From: JBCBKU01 sp038521345
Lineage (GTDB): Bacteria; Pseudomonadota; Alphaproteobacteria; Rhodobacterales; Rhodobacteraceae
Direction: 5' to 3'
NCBI GenBank assembly: GCA_038521345.1
Contig: JBCBKU010000012.1
Coordinates: 27,183 to 91,182 of the forward strand
DNA length: 64,000 nt
Shown piece after piece: positions 62,635 to 64,000 of this stretch; position 1 is the stretch's first letter, and every line of letters starts with the position of its first letter. The position numbers and the translations under genes are program-made. The notes beneath the pieces were generated by a model. The model made no database searches, was not told the origin of the DNA, and worked only from the letters and a program-made list of their open reading frames with translations.

Positions 62635-63999
62635 ATGACAACATCGGCAGCCTTCACGATGTCCGCGGATCTCCGTGGTCATATACGCGCGACGCTTGTG
62701 CTTGGCGCGCCGCTTGTCGGCAGCCATCTGGCTCAGATCGCCATCACGCTGACCGATACCGTCATGCTCGGATGGTATGACGTCGAGGCGCTGGCCGGCC
62801 TCGTGATCGCTGGATCGTTCTATTTCACGATCTTCCTTGTCGGATCCGGTTTCGCCTGGGCGGTAATGCCGGTCGTGGCCACCGCGCTTGGACGCCAAGA
62901 TCAACGGCAGGCGCGGCGCGCGACCCGGATGGGGCTATGGCTTTCGATCATTTACGGCGCAGTTTTCATGGTGCCGATGTTTGCGGGCGAGCGCATCCTG
63001 CTTTCCCTCGGCCAGACCGAGGAAGTGGCCGCCCAAGGCGGGCTTTATCTGTCGATCGCGGCGTGGGGGTTGATCCCGAACCTTGTCATCATGGTCCTTA
63101 AGGGATTCCTGTCGGCGCTTGAACGCACGCAGGTCGTGCTTTGGGTAACACTCGGCTCGGCTGCGCTGAACGTCGTCGTGAACTATGTCCTGATTTTCGG
63201 CAATTTTGGCGCGCCGGAGATGGGTATCCGCGGCGCCGCCATCGCCTCGGTCTCGATTCAGATCGCGGGAACCGCGATGCTTGTGATTTACGTGCGGGCG
63301 CGGGCCACTGCCTACGAGCTATTCCGGAATTTCAATCGTCCGGATTGGGAGGCCTTCATCCACATCTTTCGCCTCGGATGGCCCATCGGGCTGACCAGCC
63401 TTGCCGAGGTCGGGCTTTTCTCTCTTGCTTCGGTGATGGTCGGCTGGATCGGAACGCTCGAATTGGCCGCACACGGCATCGCGCTCAACATCGCGTCGGT
63501 GACCTTCATGGTGCATCTGGGCCTTAGTCAGGCCGCGACTGTGCGCGTGGGCAATGCCCTTGGCCGCGGCGATCGTGTGAACATGCGAATGGGTGCTGGC
63601 GTTGCGCTCGCTCTCTCCATGGCGGCTGTGTCTCTGACGATTATCGCCTTTCTGGTGATCCCAGAGCCGCTTATCGGCTTGTTCCTCGATCCCGATGAAC
63701 CCGACAGGGCGGCCATCCTTGCGGTCGGGGCGATACTACTTGCCGTGGCAGCCCTGTTCCAGTTGGCGGACGCCGCACAGGTCATGGCGCTTGGAATGTT
63801 GCGCGGAGTTCAGGATACGACTGTGCCGATGGTCATGGCCAGCGTCAGCTATTGGGGCATCGGCGCGCCGGCGAGCTGGGTGCTTGGCTTTCCCCTCGGC
63901 CTCGGCGCGGCAGGCATATGGCTTGGTCTCGCCATTGGGCTTGGTGTCGCGGCCGGGTTGCTTAGCCACAGGTTCTGGCGCGGCAAGGCGCTTGGGTAG
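62635..63999 (+). CDS. MATE family efflux transporter
   Basis: 454 residues from the ATG at 62635, 12 predicted spans, of the NorM-like branch: LGAPLVGSHLAQIAITLTDT at the N-terminus and FGNFGAPEMGIRGAAIA mid-protein. It exports cationic compounds using Na+ or H+ gradients. The start is uncertain: ATGs at 62623 and 62659 are also in frame and no strong ribosome-binding site decides. The stop is 1 bp from the window end. Confidence 0.92.
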   Translation: MTTSAAFTMSADLRGHIRATLVLGAPLVGSHLAQIAITLTDTVMLGWYDVEALAGLVIAGSFYFTIFLVGSGFAWAVMPVVATALGRQDQRQARRATRMGLWLSIIYGAVFMVPMFAGERILLSLGQTEEVAAQGGLYLSIAAWGLIPNLVIMVLKGFLSALERTQVVLWVTLGSAALNVVVNYVLIFGNFGAPEMGIRGAAIASVSIQIAGTAMLVIYVRARATAYELFRNFNRPDWEAFIHIFRLGWPIGLTSLAEVGLFSLASVMVGWIGTLELAAHGIALNIASVTFMVHLGLSQAATVRVGNALGRGDRVNMRMGAGVALALSMAAVSLTIIAFLVIPEPLIGLFLDPDEPDRAAILAVGAILLAVAALFQLADAAQVMALGMLRGVQDTTVPMVMASVSYWGIGAPASWVLGFPLGLGAAGIWLGLAIGLGVAAGLLSHRFWRGKALG

Positions 64000-64000
64000 C

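Overview
This 64-kb window reads as chromosome of a GC-rich alphaproteobacterium, most likely Rhodobacteraceae (Roseobacter/Rhodobacter type). The basis is gene content and order: the lgt-midA-pgeF run, DUF1467 fused translationally to methylmalonyl-CoA epimerase, the pccB ... pccA ... mcm block, ppx-ppk1-hdaA with a PerM-like permease, the short prolyl-tRNA synthetase, DUF2927/DUF2937/DUF4174 proteins, and a VPLPA-type C-terminal sorting signal. I saw no rRNA, tRNA, CRISPR array, insertion sequence or integrase. The species cannot be named from the sequence alone.

Layout. 1-4.7 kb: envelope and housekeeping genes (pgeF partial, midA, lgt, ubiK-like, YbjN-like, proC, csaA). 4.7-6.7 kb: a small accessory patch with a CII-like putative regulator and a type II Xre-RES toxin-antitoxin pair with its own promoter and operator-like dyad. 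6.7-14.7 kb: carB, a GT87-type membrane glycosyltransferase, cfa, aspS. 14.8-20.2 kb: an EEP-fold hydrolase, a DUF1800-DUF1501 pair, a GNAT acetyltransferase and a response regulator. 20.4-21.4 kb: mce-DUF1467 and small unknowns. 21.5-31.1 kb: mixed metabolism and transport (EI24 protein, nitroreductase, HDAC-like amidohydrolase, globin, LysR, DCC protein, M48 lipoprotein, LysE, EamA, Bcr/CflA). 31.3-44.5 kb: the propionyl-CoA carboxylase and methylmalonyl-CoA mutase region, interleaved with conserved small proteins and lipoproteins, then BAAT-type hydrolase, VOC, GNAT, DjlA-like and a second EEP protein. 44.5-50.1 kb: ppx, ppk1, hdaA and an AI-2E/PerM-family permease, all on the minus strand. 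50.2-58.7 kb: proS, DUF2937, a secreted internally repeated acidic protein, DUF2927, lolC/E-lolD, a kinase-fold protein, a DUF606 transporter, cytochrome c and a HELTH lipoprotein. 59.2-64 kb: a small membrane protein, parE, a VPLPA-CTERM protein and a MATE transporter.

How the genes work together. The window encodes a complete propionyl-CoA to succinyl-CoA route (PccA+PccB, Mce, Mcm), but in three separate places and with several uncharacterised genes embedded. Polyphosphate synthesis and turnover (Ppk1/Ppx) sits next to HdaA, the DnaA-inactivation factor. Lipoprotein biology is well represented: Lgt, LolC/E-LolD and several lipobox proteins.

Most interesting unexplained items are the secreted protein with two and a half roughly 55-residue repeats (52508-53017) and its dyad-rich leader, the tandem-duplicated glycine-rich lipoproteins (35234-35683), the RES-Xre module beside a CII-like gene, and the coupled unknown genes behind pccB. 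I found no clear evidence of a wholly new multi-gene system; most of the window is conserved core genome.
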